Shown here: piece after piece, positions 38,303 to 63,665 of the stretch
Layout of the letters: each line of letters starts with the position of its first letter
How positions within the stretch are numbered: the first letter of the stretch is position 1
DNA from: Chrysomallon squamiferum
Taxonomy: Eukaryota; Mollusca; Gastropoda; Neomphalida; Peltospiridae
DNA: 64,000 nucleotides
Direction of reading: 5' to 3'
NCBI GenBank assembly: GCA_012295275.1
Contig: CM022672.1
Location: forward strand, 18,965,894-19,029,893
Notes under the pieces: model-generated
Databases searched by the model: none
The model's input: only the letters and a program-made list of their open reading frames with translations
Told to the model about the DNA's origin: nothing
Translations under genes and position numbers: made by a program

Positions 38303-38374
38303 GTAATAATATACTAGTAATAGTTGTAGTAGTTGTAGTAATAATAATAATAATACTAAAAGTAATACGAATAA

Positions 38375-38430
<56 letters not shown>

Positions 38431-38435
38431 GAAAT
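38110..38435. repeat. (AAT)n array with 116-bp duplicated block
   Basis: ATAAAAGTAATAATATACTAG starts at about 38181 and 38297, each followed by the same GTAATAGTTGTAGTAGT segment and diverging (AAT)n. Confidence 0.9.
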
Positions 38436-39190
38436 AAAACATGCCACGACTAAGAAGGAGAAAGAAAGAAACAAAAGAGATATGTAAATCAGCGAAGGAA
38501 AGGTAATTCAGCGATAACTTAGAAATGACGATTCATATATAAAACTATGGTATTAAAAAGATTCAGTAACTTTTCTTTCTAACTAATATTTAGCTTTGAA
38601 CAAACACTACAAGAGGATTTTCAAATACTATGTGCTCAGATCTCGTTCATTAAGTATTAAATGTCTGTCTTTTACATAGAATGTGCTCTGCAGTTTGAGA
38701 GGTGAGTATAAGTAATCCAATGCTGTTATGAAAAAAGGTGCTTCACAACAGCTAGCTCTGATTAGCACGTTAATTGTTTTTCATTCATATGAAACAAATG
38801 GTTTACGTTTTCCACGAAGACTGTTATATATGTTAGATATACCAGTTTGATTTTAGGAACACAGAACAAGAAGAAGAAGAAGAAGAAGAAGAAGAAGAAG
38901 AAGAAGAAGAAGAAGAAGAAGAAGAAGATGAAGATGATGATGATGATGATGATATTTAATTTCAGTTAACCGATGACAGAAAACTAATTCGGTTAAATTC
39001 TGAAATGAAATAAGAAAATCTAACAGTTAGTTCTTTTACCGTTATGAAGATACAGACAGTGAACTTTTTTTTTTTTATATAAAATCCTATAAATCAGTAT
39101 ACAGAACTTCAAATACGATTATAAAAATATTAAAACTATGCACTGTTCTGATCTACAATAAATTAACTGGATAATATAATTGTTTTTATC
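38436..39190. other. AT-rich spacer with (AAG)n(ATG)n
   Basis: (AAG)n 38869-38928 grading into (ATG)n 38929-38953. No gene. Confidence 0.6.
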
Positions 39191-40010
39191 TTTGGTTGTC
39201 ATCGTCCGTTAATAAGCGGAAGTTTCAGTCTAAAACGTCCTCACACACTGCACATCCTGTTGACGACTGCTAATTACGCTGCAACACGTTGAGGACATTC
39301 ATCATGAACACACCTTGCGAGTCTCTCGCAACGACCAGAAACCGGACAAAACAGTAAACTGTGAAGTCATCCAATACCGAAGTGTTGTTATCAAATATTG
39401 TTTCTGTCATAATGATGGATAAAGTCATAAAGAGTTTCGACAACTCCGCTCGGTAATCATCCTTCCCGCCAGGTGTCGCCCTAACTAATTGAGCAGAAAC
39501 ATTATCTAGCGGTTTCAACTAGGCGTAAAATTAATTTGGCGCATCAGATCGCCATTTTGTCCGTTGTCGGGCATCTGCTTGACGTGCACGAGGAGGTGGG
39601 CGAGTGGATTCTGATAAGATTACCCATCGCCCGTCTGAGCTCGGACAATTAAAAAGTCCCATCGCAAAAACGCGTTCTCAGGGACGACGGATATGAAGGG
39701 AGAAAACCGTTCAGTGGCCTTTTGGAGCACGTTAAGATTTTAATAAAGATTTCTCAGACTGTTCAGCGATCTGCCAGGTCAAAAGTTAACTCCATCACTT
39801 TTCCTTTCTTTTCCCATCCTTATCCGCCTATCCATCTATGCGACAGTCCGTCTATCCACGTATACCACACGTCGTACGTCCAGTCACCCAGTCACCCAAC
39901 CTTGCAGCCAGTCAACCAGTCACCCGAACCCGTTCAGTCATTAAAGCGTCGTACCGTCATCGTTTATCCGGGAGTACTTCTTCTACCTATTCTTCTATTC
40001 ATCAATAAAA
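39191..40010. promoter_or_regulatory. Repeat-free island, candidate regulatory element 6
   Basis: 800 bases, GC-richer with many CpGs and sites such as CTAATTACG, AATTAATTTGGCG, ACGTGCACG and GCCATTTTG. A minus-strand frame at 39270-39518 begins at TTG and lacks splice support, so it is not called as a gene. Confidence 0.45.
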
Positions 40011-42340
40011 ACTGGCTCGATAACTTGAAAGTACTCTCAAAATAAAAGGCTATTTTTTTTTGTACTATTTCAAATGAACTTAGGTTTGCGTATTTGGTCA
40101 AAAATTCATGTAATAGGTTTTTTTTTTCATTTCATTTTTTAATTATGAAAGATGTAATATTTTCAGTATTAATGTTCTATTAGAACTATCTTAAAAATTC
40201 ATGGTAATTAAACATTTCATAAAAGGGGCGCTGATTTTGGATTTTCGTAACAAAGGCACTCATTGCAGTGGTAGGTGCCTATTCCAGACGAAATTACTTT
40301 AATTATAGGGAAAATATCGTTCGACAAAACTTTCGCTGGATTCTCATTACAAATTATGAATTTTGTTTTTTTTAAATTGGTTTTTTATTTGTTTTAAATT
40401 ACGTATAAATAAATTATTTATGTTCTTGAATCTCCAAAAGGATTTCAAATGTTTGCAGTAGTTCTCAGAAGAAATGTTAGAAGTTTTTATCTGCAACGTA
40501 TTAGAAGCGAGAATTCTCTTATATGTATTAACCCATTCGAAAAATAAAAATAACAACAAATAGTGTATCTATTCTCTTTTCTTTTTCTTTTCTGTATTTT
40601 TATTACTTCTATCAGTTTTTTTAATTAGTAATATTTAAAAAAAAAAAAAAAAAAAAAAAACCCAGACATTTCGTACTTTTGATGACATTTTTTTCGTTTT
40701 GTATAAATATTTACGATTATGCTTCACTGTTGTACAGTTGGAATCTAGAATTCAGAAACCCAACGAAACATTCTTTACTGATTTGAATACTTTACACTTT
40801 CACCTTCAAAGATTAACATCATTCGCATTCAATTACTAATAGAATAAGAGTTATTACTTGAAAAATAAAACAAAATTACAATTTCCAAATAATTAACATA
40901 AATTATAACGAGCCTTTTTAATAACCATAATAATTGGAAAACATCTTTTTTTCCCCCAACCTTTTAAAAACAAATTTATCGTACTGTTTTTATTTCAACA
41001 GCTAAAATATATAGTAATGGGATTTATAATTAAACATTTTTAATATTTTTTCTTCTATTTTAGTTTATTCATTGTTTTTTAAACTGTGATGCTGTGTCTG
41101 CAATCCTATTGGAATAACTAAGTATACTCAGTTATTTAGCCGCATAATGTTACTCGGATTTATGAAAAATTTAAATCACTATGAATAATATTATAAATCA
41201 TAGGCAGAGATAAGAAATTAAGTGTGATATCTGCGATAACATATTCATGAGGACTCTGCACGTTATTTTATACCGATTCATGAAATTATCTGCTTCGTAT
41301 ATAGAAATGTCAACAGAAGTGTATTAGCTTAAATATTACATAATGTGTATTGTGCGTGTCTATGTGTGTGTGTGTGTTTTGTGTTTTGTGTGTGTGTGTG
41401 TGTGGTAAGTGTACAGTTGTAGACATCTCTCTTTTTTCTTTGTATCTATGTATAATAATGTCATGTATCAAATATTACCGAACTCTTGTGAATATGATAA
41501 ACATTAAAATAATAAAAAAAACATAAATGTAATATTTTAACGCAATACTTTTTATTTCTTGACTGTACTATACAAGTAATGAACAGTATGTCATGTTCGC
41601 TGTATTTTATTTTTTTTCTTCAAAAAAGTCCATATTCAGAACTTACTTGAATTCAGGCTAAAACGCTGGCAATTTTGGCTGTTGTGTTCATATGTGAAAC
41701 AAAATAAAATATTATCTTACTCAACCAAAGTATATTATTTACTTCACTGAGTACGGTTGTTAAGTTCGTGTAGTTCGAAACAAGAAAACCAAGTGGATTT
41801 TTGTATTAATGATTTTTTTGTGTGAATATTTTACCTGATATATTTTTTTGTTTGCGGAAATGGCTGACAGTAAATCAGTGAAACATTTCCAGTGAACCGA
41901 GACAAAAGAAGAAATAAAAAGTGAAACAGGATAAAGAAACAGATTTCGATCCCTCGACTTTAGCTCTCTTATAATTATTTATACAAAGCCTGGAATTAAA
42001 AGGTTTATTTTATTGTTGTTGTTGTTTTTTTGCTTAATTTTTTCCTTTGTTTTCGTTTAAATAATAACATATAACACAAAAATGGATATCTCTGATATTA
42101 AGTCCCCCTCCCTCTCAAAGAAAATAATTATTTTTGAAAAAAAAAAAAAAACAACAACAGAAAAAAAAAATATATAATTACAATATCATTAATCATTATA
42201 AACATCGAAAAATCCTGACGTTCGTGGGTAATATCGTCTCGACAAACTCTTCTCTTTGATAGCCTCTATGAGAGACTGGCCATCGTAATTATTTAACCTC
42301 TTTTCTTTTTCCTTTTTTTATTTTTTTTTTTTTTTTTTTA
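40011..42340. other. AT-rich sequence upstream of Msx
   Basis: Poly-A at 40639-40661, (GT)n at 41360-41403, poly-T 42317-42339. No gene. Confidence 0.6.
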
Positions 42341-42344
42341 TATA

Positions 42345-43182
42345 TATATAACCTGGGTGGATTGCATCTGTAACGACGAATGTACCGGTTACCCTTGCAC
42401 TTCGTCTTCACCCACCCCGTTCGTTTCGCCAGAGCCCAACGACTGGCGCCGAGAGTCCATTTTCCTCTGGCGTTTATTGGCGAGCGCGCTCAACCCCCAA
42501 GAGTATCGTTACCCCCCACACCAGCGCGACTGGCTGTTAAATTGATCGCCTCAAGACGCGCCGAACAATGACGCTCCCAGCATTGTCAAGAGAGAGAGAG
42601 AGAGAGAGAAAAAAAAAAAAAAAAAAAAAAATGTCTGCGGCTAATGTTCGGCGAGAGGCGTGCCCCTCGTCTGTCGCTTAACTGCGGCTTCTTATCTGTT
42701 TGTTAATTAATCGCCCGTTCAATCAGCTAACAACAATCGGGGTCAATTATTCATTCATGGCGCATCAACACGTCTTTTTCCCAACGACCCCCACATTTTA
42801 CAGCCGCAGCTAACCGCCAATCATCGCGTTCTCCCCACTGGCTGTGACGTCACATCCGTGAATAAGAAGCGACCGAAATGAGCGTAATATAAGATGCCAC
42901 ATAATAATGTGGTAGAATTTTTGTACACGTTTATGTGAAAGCAGGCTCGTGTATGGTTTAAAGGGATTCGGTGTTCTTTTTTTTTGTTCTTCTGAACTTC
43001 GTTTCTGGTTGTTGTTGTTGTTGTTTTTTTCAACCCACCACCACCACCACTTATTTATTTGTTTACAGTTCTTTCTTTCTTTTTGTTTTTTAACAGAGGA
43101 AAACAAAAATATATAACTGTAATAATAATAATAATAATCATAATCATCATAATTAACAGAAAAAAAACAAGAGAAAAACAAA
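42345..43182 (+). promoter_or_regulatory. Msx upstream CpG-rich promoter region
   Basis: CpG-rich from 42345 to about 42860, in contrast to surrounding AT-rich DNA. It contains a palindromic CRE (TGACGTCA, 42845-42852), a TATA-like TAATATAAGA (42885-42894) and TTAATTAATCG (42703-42713). TGGCGCC lies at 42444-42450 and (GA)n/poly-A at 42590-42630. The 5' UTR probably ends in the AT-rich leader just before the ATG at 43183. Frames of 62-63 codons at 42357-42571 lack support. Confidence 0.55.
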
Positions 43183-55876
<12,694 letters not shown>

Positions 55877-56084
55877 GATTGTAATTATTATGGTTGATTT
55901 TTAATTTTTAATTTTTTTATTATTATTATTTTTTTAATATTTGACTTTGACAAAGTGTCAGACATTACATGTGTTTGCAAGAGAGAAGTGAATAATTAGA
56001 AATGTTTCAATTTTAGTATCAAATCTGCGCCATGTTGAAGACTGAAACAATTGCAGTATGTTGTTGTTTTATTGTTACTATTAC

Positions 56085-56130
<46 letters not shown>

Positions 56131-56312
56131 TTTTAGCAGATGTTACGCAGACTGTTTTTAAAAACAAAAAGTGTCATTTAAATAATTTATTTTAATCTGT
56201 TCAAATTTCGTGCAAATATTTATCCGTTGTTTTTGAATTGTAAAAAAGTAGGATGGTAAAGAAAGTGAATGAATGTGTGTGTTTCTGTGAGTGTGTATGC
56301 GTGTGTGAGACT

Positions 56313-56357
<45 letters not shown>

Positions 56358-56537
56358 TGTGTGAGAAAGAGAGAGAAAGAAACTGATACATTGTGCACTT
56401 GTATTTATTTTAGCGTTACTGTCAAACCCTCACTGTTAATGCTTAGGACATATAACTTCCATTTTAAAAATGGTTACTGCAGTTTTGTAAAAGTGCTGAT
56501 GGATGTGTAAATCTACATGGCCAGTTATCTGTTTGTA

Positions 56538-56543
56538 AATAAA
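56538..56543 (+). other. Msx poly(A) signal
   Basis: AATAAA about 660 bases after the stop, followed by a T-rich (ATT)n tract. The 3' UTR would include (ATT)n 56080-56131 and (GT)n 56313-56356. Confidence 0.55.
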
Positions 56544-56573
56544 CAAGTCAAAAGACTCTAATACTACATTGGG

Positions 56574-56576
<3 letters not shown>

Positions 56577-56625
<49 letters not shown>

Positions 56626-56691
56626 TTTATGTTTTCAGTAATAACAACAACAAAAAAAAACAAGAAGAAGAAGAAAATAAAAACACTTTAA

Positions 56692-56723
<32 letters not shown>

Positions 56724-57072
56724 TAACCACAGTGAAAGAATAATTAAAGGAGGTATTATTTATTTTCTACAGTCGATATATATATAAAAAAATATGCTTT
56801 CAAGAGTTTAATTTTATGTTAAAAACATTTATATCACAAAGTCATTATAAATATCGATATTTAGATTGGGAACTCCATATTAAGTCAAGATTTTAATTTT
56901 TATACGTTAAAAAAATATTTATTATTTAAATTTGTTGTAAATATCGAAGTTTAACGATATTAAGTCAAGATTGTCATTCTATACGTTAACAGCACACGTC
57001 GTCATAAATACAGTCGACAGGAGTGGTAAATAAGTATATGGGAATTAAGTCTTAATAACTTGGCTAATTCCT
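56577..57072. repeat. (ATT)n, poly-A and a two-to-three-copy 80-90 bp repeat
   Basis: (ATT)n 56577-56624, poly-A 56697-56722. TATTAAGTCAAGATT occurs near 56878 and 56958, each followed by TATACGTTAA. Confidence 0.6.
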
Positions 57073-57172
57073 GACTTAAAAGCCGCTATAATTTGGCTTA
57101 AAATCCACTATCATTTAGCACAAAATACACAATCATTTCAATTTTAAATCCCCTTTAATCTGGCCTTAAAGT
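57073..57172. repeat. Degenerate 23-bp tandem array
   Basis: Units start at 57073, 57096, 57119, 57141 and 57164. The pattern is GCTTAAAATCCACTATCATTT and variants. Period is nearly constant while sequence is diverged. Confidence 0.65.
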
Positions 57173-57857
57173 AAACCATGAAACACTCACGAAGTGAAAT
57201 TTTACGAGCAGTCTAGCTGTGCGTGTTGTTGTCTGGTTTTGTGTTTTTTTTTTTTTTTTTTGTTATTTTTTTTTTTTTTTTTTTGGATGCAGCTGCGGAT
57301 AATTTCGACAGAGAGAAATATTATTGCCGCGCTGTCAGTTTAATAATTCCAGAAAGCAAAGTTATCCTGTTTTGAATATTTAATAATACATGTGTTAATG
57401 ACAGTAGTTAAACGAGGAAATTACGGGGCAAGCTGAATTATTTTTTTAAATAAATGTTTTTTTTTTTTTTTTTTTTAATTCACTATTTTACTTACATTTT
57501 CAAAGAATCTGAATCTTTAATGGTTGTTAATTTACATTTTGTTAGGTTGGCTGTCAGAGAGATTATTTTGGGACACACTTACTGATTTGTGTTGATATAA
57601 TTCTTCACGACGAATGAAGCGTTAATATTTAATAGATTCTCTCTTTCCTCGCAAGTTTTTCTTTCTGTCAATCGTCCTCTCTTTTTCCCAAACTCTCTCT
57701 CTGTCAACTTTTTCAATGTTTGTGTTTGAAACGATGATGTAACTGACTACGAATTGAAACTGATTAATTATTTCAAAAAAAAAAGAAAAAAAAGAAATCA
57801 TGATATTTTTGCGTGATTTATTTTCTGTCGCTTTGCTTTTAGACATCTCTTTATCGC

Positions 57858-57987
<130 letters not shown>

Positions 57988-58019
57988 GTGCCCAGGATTA
58001 TTAATGTTTAATTATTTTC

Positions 58020-58650
58020 AATAAACACTTCACAATCAATGACGTCCTGAAACGACAACGAAAGAACGCTTTCAGTTGTCTAACGCGGTGTTTCCGTAGA
58101 CAGGAGGTACCATTTGAGAGAGAGAGAGAGAGAACAAAATTATTTAAAAAAAAATGAAATCATTTTGACAATACGTCGAGATACCTTGCGACTTTTCAGA
58201 GTCACAGTCCGCTTAGCTCGACTTTAAAGACCATTACACGAGGATATGTGAACAAATTTTTCATCTATTTATCGCTATCGCCGGCATCATTGAATTAGGA
58301 AGTGACAAGGATCATTAATTGTGAAATTACACCCAGTACTCCTTTTCAAACGGCGCAGCTTCAAAGGTTTCCGTCGACTTGGACGAATTATTCCCCTTTT
58401 TACTAAAATTAATCTTCCCGGCAGTACGCCACTTTTCGACTCGTTGTTATCGTTTTGAAAACGACCGAACCGCGGCAGATCATACCCTCAATATTTATTA
58501 TTCTAATTTTCATAATTTTCTCCTCGATTTTCCGAGATAACGAGAGCCAGAATACAACGTCAGTAATTTAGCATCGTGGGGCAAACAATGACTGAGTTAA
58601 AGGGCAACACAAGCAGCTTCAAGGGAGACCACTCGAAATGATAACATTAT
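58020..58650. promoter_or_regulatory. Repeat-free 3' island, candidate regulatory element 9
   Basis: More than 600 bases downstream of Msx with balanced composition and CpGs, free of microsatellites except (GA)n at 58117-58132. It holds AATGACGTCC, CATTAATTGTG, CTAAAATTAATC and ACAACGTCAGTAATTTAGC. Similar sequence continues after poly-T at 58767-58930. No coding frame. Confidence 0.45.
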
Positions 58651-58930
58651 TATTATTTTTTTTCTTTCTTTCTCTCACTGCTTTGAGATCGCATCAGTAA
58701 ATTCATATTTTTATTTTTCATTTTTTTTTTTTTTTTTTTTTTTTTTTATTTCGAATAAAGAAATGGAAGTTGATATCTAAGTGAAACGAGCAATTTAAGC
58801 TTACCTGGCGAGATGAAAGCAACCGCCACTTACCTGGAGTCATATTCATCGTTCCGTGAAATGTACAATTTGCATCATCTAATCGTGTTAAATGAACTGT
58901 GAAATAGGAAATTAAACGTGAGTTGTAATT

Positions 58931-60230
58931 AGCTATTGATTCTTTTCTTTGTCAAACATGATGAAAATAAATTAAGAAAAAAAAAAAAAAAAGAGAGAAA
59001 AACACCCGTATCAGCGTTTTAATTAAAAAATGTGCTGATTTGAAAAAAAAGCAACGGACGAATGACTTGTCTGTCTCAGTGTTGATGTGTGTGAGGGTGG
59101 GAGTGGGGGGTTAATGGTTATTTCTGATCTATATCTGCATTCACCTGCCTTGTAGAACTGATACTGCTGTTAGACATACATTTAATGTGACATGCAACTG
59201 TTATACGTCACAACAGTTATATCCGTAGAGGTTATAACTGTTATGACGTATAATGATCGTAGCTTCTTATACTTATTGTATCGGACACAACAAGAAACAT
59301 ATATCCATTGTGATGCATATTTTTAATGTGCATACGTATGTAGGGAGATGTTCGGTTGTATGCTGTAGGTGTTTCTGATACAAATCTGCTTCGTACAATT
59401 TTTGCCTTTTCCTGTACGAGGCCAACATCTCTAGCAGATCAAAGGCAGGGACTTGAGCAACTATAATTTAATCATTCCCGAATCATTATTATACACTTCT
59501 ATTTTATTATGAGATATGTACACGCACAGACACACATATATATTATGTGTGATAGATATAGATAGATAGATAGATAGATTTTTAAATTACTTTGTCATTT
59601 TACTGTTTTCTATTTCTGTTTGTTATTTATGAGCAGAACTTTGACAGCTGTGTAGTACATTCAAGAGTTACCTATAAAATAATCATCAAAAGTAATCAAA
59701 ATATAAAACAGATCAATAACAATATATATTAATTTATTTCGAGAAATTCTGACATGTTAAGCGTATTTCGTATTAAACACAACGCTATTTAATTTTCTGC
59801 CACTAGGTACAGTTGTTTTTACATGAATAATAATATTTTTTAAAATATTTTTAACAGTATGATTATTCTAGAATTTTGAAGAGTGAAAAATTATCGTCAC
59901 TTGAACAAGTAATAAATACAAAAGTGGGCTGGGAAACAAACTAAAATATAATTACCAAAATTTAAATATTCAATAATTTCCAAAAAGAATTAAAAAAATA
60001 AAAAATAAAAAAAAAAAAAAAAAAAAAAAATAAAAGGAAAAAGGAACTGACGTTGAATAAGTAAAAAAAAAATCGAAAAATATTTACATTGAAATTTTTA
60101 AAATGTAATAAATATTAAATGAATAGTATTGTCAAGAAAAACTATTCATATTATAAGAAATATATTAAATAAATTTAATATCATACCACCAACATTTTAC
60201 AATTTGTTTTTATAAAAATACTGAATACTG
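58931..60230. other. 3' flank, AT-rich
   Basis: Poly-A 58977-58992 and 60010-60030, (GATA)n 59551-59578. No gene. Confidence 0.6.
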
Positions 60231-60568
60231 AATAATAATAAGAACAACAACAACAACAACAACAATAACAACAACAAGACGAAGAAGAACAAAACCAATT
60301 ACAACAACAACAACAATATAATAACTACAAGAATAGAAATGATGATGATAATATAATAATAACCACAACAACAACAACAACAATAATGAAGATGATCTAA
60401 AAAGAATGGTGGAAAAACACTAAACACATGTTAAAAATATATATTAATGACTTCTGTAAAAGATTTTCTTCTTTTCTTTTTATCTCAGTATACAAACAAA
60501 TTTACAATAAATTTATAAAACAAACTAAACAAACTAAAATATGAATACCAAAATTTAAATATTCAATT

Positions 60569-60637
<69 letters not shown>

Positions 60638-60660
60638 TTATTTATATATATTTTTTTTTT
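60231..60660. repeat. (AAC)n, (ATT)n and (GTT)n arrays
   Basis: AAC/AAG triplets 60240-60390, (ATT)n(GTT)n 60568-60634, poly-T to 60664. Confidence 0.9.
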
Positions 60661-61900
60661 TTTTGCTCATTATTTATTTGTTTATTTTTCTAAGTTACAT
60701 TTGTTTTTGTTTGTTTTTACACCTAAATGCAAGCAAATTAATGTTAAAATAACAGTTATTCTAAATTTAATATGGAAATTAAAAGTTTAGTTGGTCTGCA
60801 AATCTAAATATTTTAAGGGCATTAAGAAATAATTTCAAATTTTATGACACTATATTTATTATTGTAAAAAAAAAAAAAAAATTCTACACTTAATCGGTAA
60901 ACTCTTCATTCACACTACTGATAATAAACTTTTAATAGTCCAAAACATTTAAAACAAAACATCTAAAAACTTTAAAAGTATTTGCAATTATAATTATTAT
61001 GCATAGAAAATAGAAAATTTTATTTCTAATTGTAATTATAATTATTATACTTAGAAAACATTTAGGCTAGGCAACTGAAGAACTGCTGATGATGTTATTG
61101 TCATTCATGAATTAAACATTTAAAAGCTTTAGAAATAATTTCATGTGAACTTACAATATCAGTACTGTACAGAATGGCAAAGTTATTTATGAACATTGAA
61201 ACTGTTTAAAATTAAAGTCATGGAGACATACAATAAAAATGTTTTTACAGACAAACAAACATCCAACAAATAATTAGTGTGAGAAAAACAAATGAAAACA
61301 TTAAAACGTTTAAATGTAAGTACTGGATATGAAAACAAAAGATATTTATAAACATTAAACACTTTAGAAATCGAATTTCAAATTGAAATATCGGTATTGT
61401 TTTGATATATTATTCTTTGAAAATTATTTCGAAATGAACATGAAAAATAGGAAATACTTTAACACTGAAAAACAATTACAACTGAATTCGTGATACTATT
61501 TTTCTTAGTATTGATCTAAATATATGTTTATTCGTTAGTTGATATGTTAAGTAATACATTAATTACTAAAAATCATTTATAATTTAAATATATTTGTCAT
61601 TTTTTTAAATTTGAAACTGCTCAGAATATATTAATACCATATGGCTTCGATGCATGTAGTATCATTTTATGAATGTTGTTGTTGTTACTGTTTGTTGAAA
61701 TTTGTTTTTTCTTTCGACGTAATTGTTCAGTAATTGAACTATTTATCGTTTGTTTAAATGTGGCTGTGACAGTAGCAAAGTCAAACTTGCACACATTAAC
61801 AGATACGTTATACAAACAAAGATACGTACATGTATATAAGATACACATGTACAAATATAGGCTGGTATACAGAATGAAAAATATGTCAAATTATTTGAAC
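60661..61900. other. AT-rich 3' flank with degenerate repeats
   Basis: Related segments (TTTAGAAATAATTTCA type) occur near 60822, 61123 and 61366, and TAATTATAATTATTAT near 60985 and 61030. No gene. Confidence 0.5.
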
Positions 61901-61904
61901 TCAA

Positions 61905-62128
61905 ATACATATATACACACATACCCCCCCATCCATCCACATATACATACATACATGCATACATATACATACATACATACATACATACATACATACATAC
62001 ATACATACAACAACAAAAATGAATAATAAATAAATAAACAAATATACATATATTTTAAAAACAGAAATGCATAAACATATCTATAAAAAATGAATAAATA
62101 AATAACCACTAACAAGATAAAAGCTATA

Positions 62129-62172
<44 letters not shown>

Positions 62173-62895
62173 TAACAATAACAATAATAATAATAATAAT
62201 AATAATCATCATCATCATCATAACAACAACAACAATAATAATAATAACTATTTTGTTAATAAGACTAAACAAAAGGGGCGGCAGATGAAATAGTGGAAAT
62301 TAATTATTAAATTAGCAATTCCATAGTAATTAGAACAATGATGAATAATACAAAATTTATTTTTTTCGAAAAAAATGTAAAATAAATAAATAAATACATA
62401 TATCTACAAGAACAACAAAAACAATGACAATAACCGTACTAAAAATAATAACAATTATTACTAATTCTACAACGACAACTACTATTTCTGTACTACCACT
62501 GCCACGACTACTAGGTACTATAGCTGTTATTATTACTATACTATTACAAAATACTACTACTACTACAACATTAACTACAACTGCAACGACTATTACGATG
62601 ACCACTACTACTATGTACTACTACTGCTACTACTATTATTACAACTACATCCACTACTACCTTTACTATTTGAGCTAATACTATTTGTACTACAACTGCT
62701 ATTATTATTACTACTACTACTACTACTACTACCACGACGACATCAACCACTATTCATTTCTACGTCTACCACTACAAATAAAACTGATCAACATACCATC
62801 AATTTTAACCGCAAAATCATAGAAAAAAAAAAAAAATAATAATAAAAAAAAAAAAAAAAAAAATAATAATAATAATAATCATAATAATAATAAAA
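61905..62895. repeat. (TACA)n, (AAT)n, (ACT)n and poly-A field
   Basis: TACA 61930-62008, (AAT/AAC/ATC)n 62127-62250, dispersed ACT triplets 62420-62740, poly-A and (AAT)n 62821-62895. Ile-, Thr- and Val-rich frames are repeat translations. Confidence 0.92.
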
Positions 62896-63340
62896 TCAGG
62901 AGAAAAACCCAGAAACCGTTCTAGGATGGTGTTTATGGAAATTTAAACATCACGTCACTGAACGACCTTTTTCTAGAAACATTTCCTGGATTTTTCCAGG
63001 ATTGTATGATTTTTACGTCAACGTTCTGCACTTCGTAGCAGTTCACAAACTGTGTATTATTTGCATTATTCAATAGACAAAAGGACAAGGTGCCATACGT
63101 TTAAATATTAATGACATTCTCATAAATTCGAGCAGAATACAGGTGTGAAATACAAAAGCATATTCGCCATTTGCTGTTCAAATTAAAAAAATTCGATAGA
63201 ACGAATGGGAGTTGAAATATTAAAAAAGATAAAAACATTTTATTATCGGTTAATAAAATATCGTCACCTTGCACAGACATGACATAGTTTTTAATACTCT
63301 AATGTTAGTTAATTAGCAATTTGTGCTTTTCATGATGTTT
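62896..63340. other. Low-repeat island at 3' end
   Basis: About 440 bases of mixed sequence with CACGTCACTGAACG and TTTACGTCAACG; no coding frame. Possibly regulatory. Confidence 0.3.
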
Positions 63341-63375
63341 CAGAAAGAATTTAAAAAAAATCATCTGCACTTTTT

Positions 63376-63665
63376 AATTTATTTATTTATTTATTTTATT
63401 CATTTATTTGTTTATTTATTTGTTTGTTTGTTTATGTGTTTGTTTGTTTATTTATTTATTTATTTATTTGTTTGTTTATTTTATTTTATTTTATTTTATT
63501 TTACTTTATTTTATTTATTTATTTATCTATTTACTAACGTAGTTCCTTACTTACTGAATTTCATTTTATTTTATTTTATTTTATTTTATAATATATATAT
63601 ATATATTTTATTATTATTTACTTTTATTTACCTATTTACTTACTTGTTTTATTTTATTTTATTTT
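63376..63665. repeat. (TTTA)n/(TTTG)n array
   Basis: Nearly 300 bp of TTTA, TTTG and TTTTA units. The Phe/Leu/Tyr-rich frame is its translation. Confidence 0.95.

Noticed and set aside
39270-39518. 82-codon minus-strand frame in island 6
   Set aside because: It starts at TTG, has no family resemblance and no partner exon; treated as chance in a GC-richer block.
42357-42571. Two overlapping 62-63 codon frames upstream of Msx
   Set aside because: Both frames open because of GC-rich composition; no domain, and the region looks like promoter DNA.
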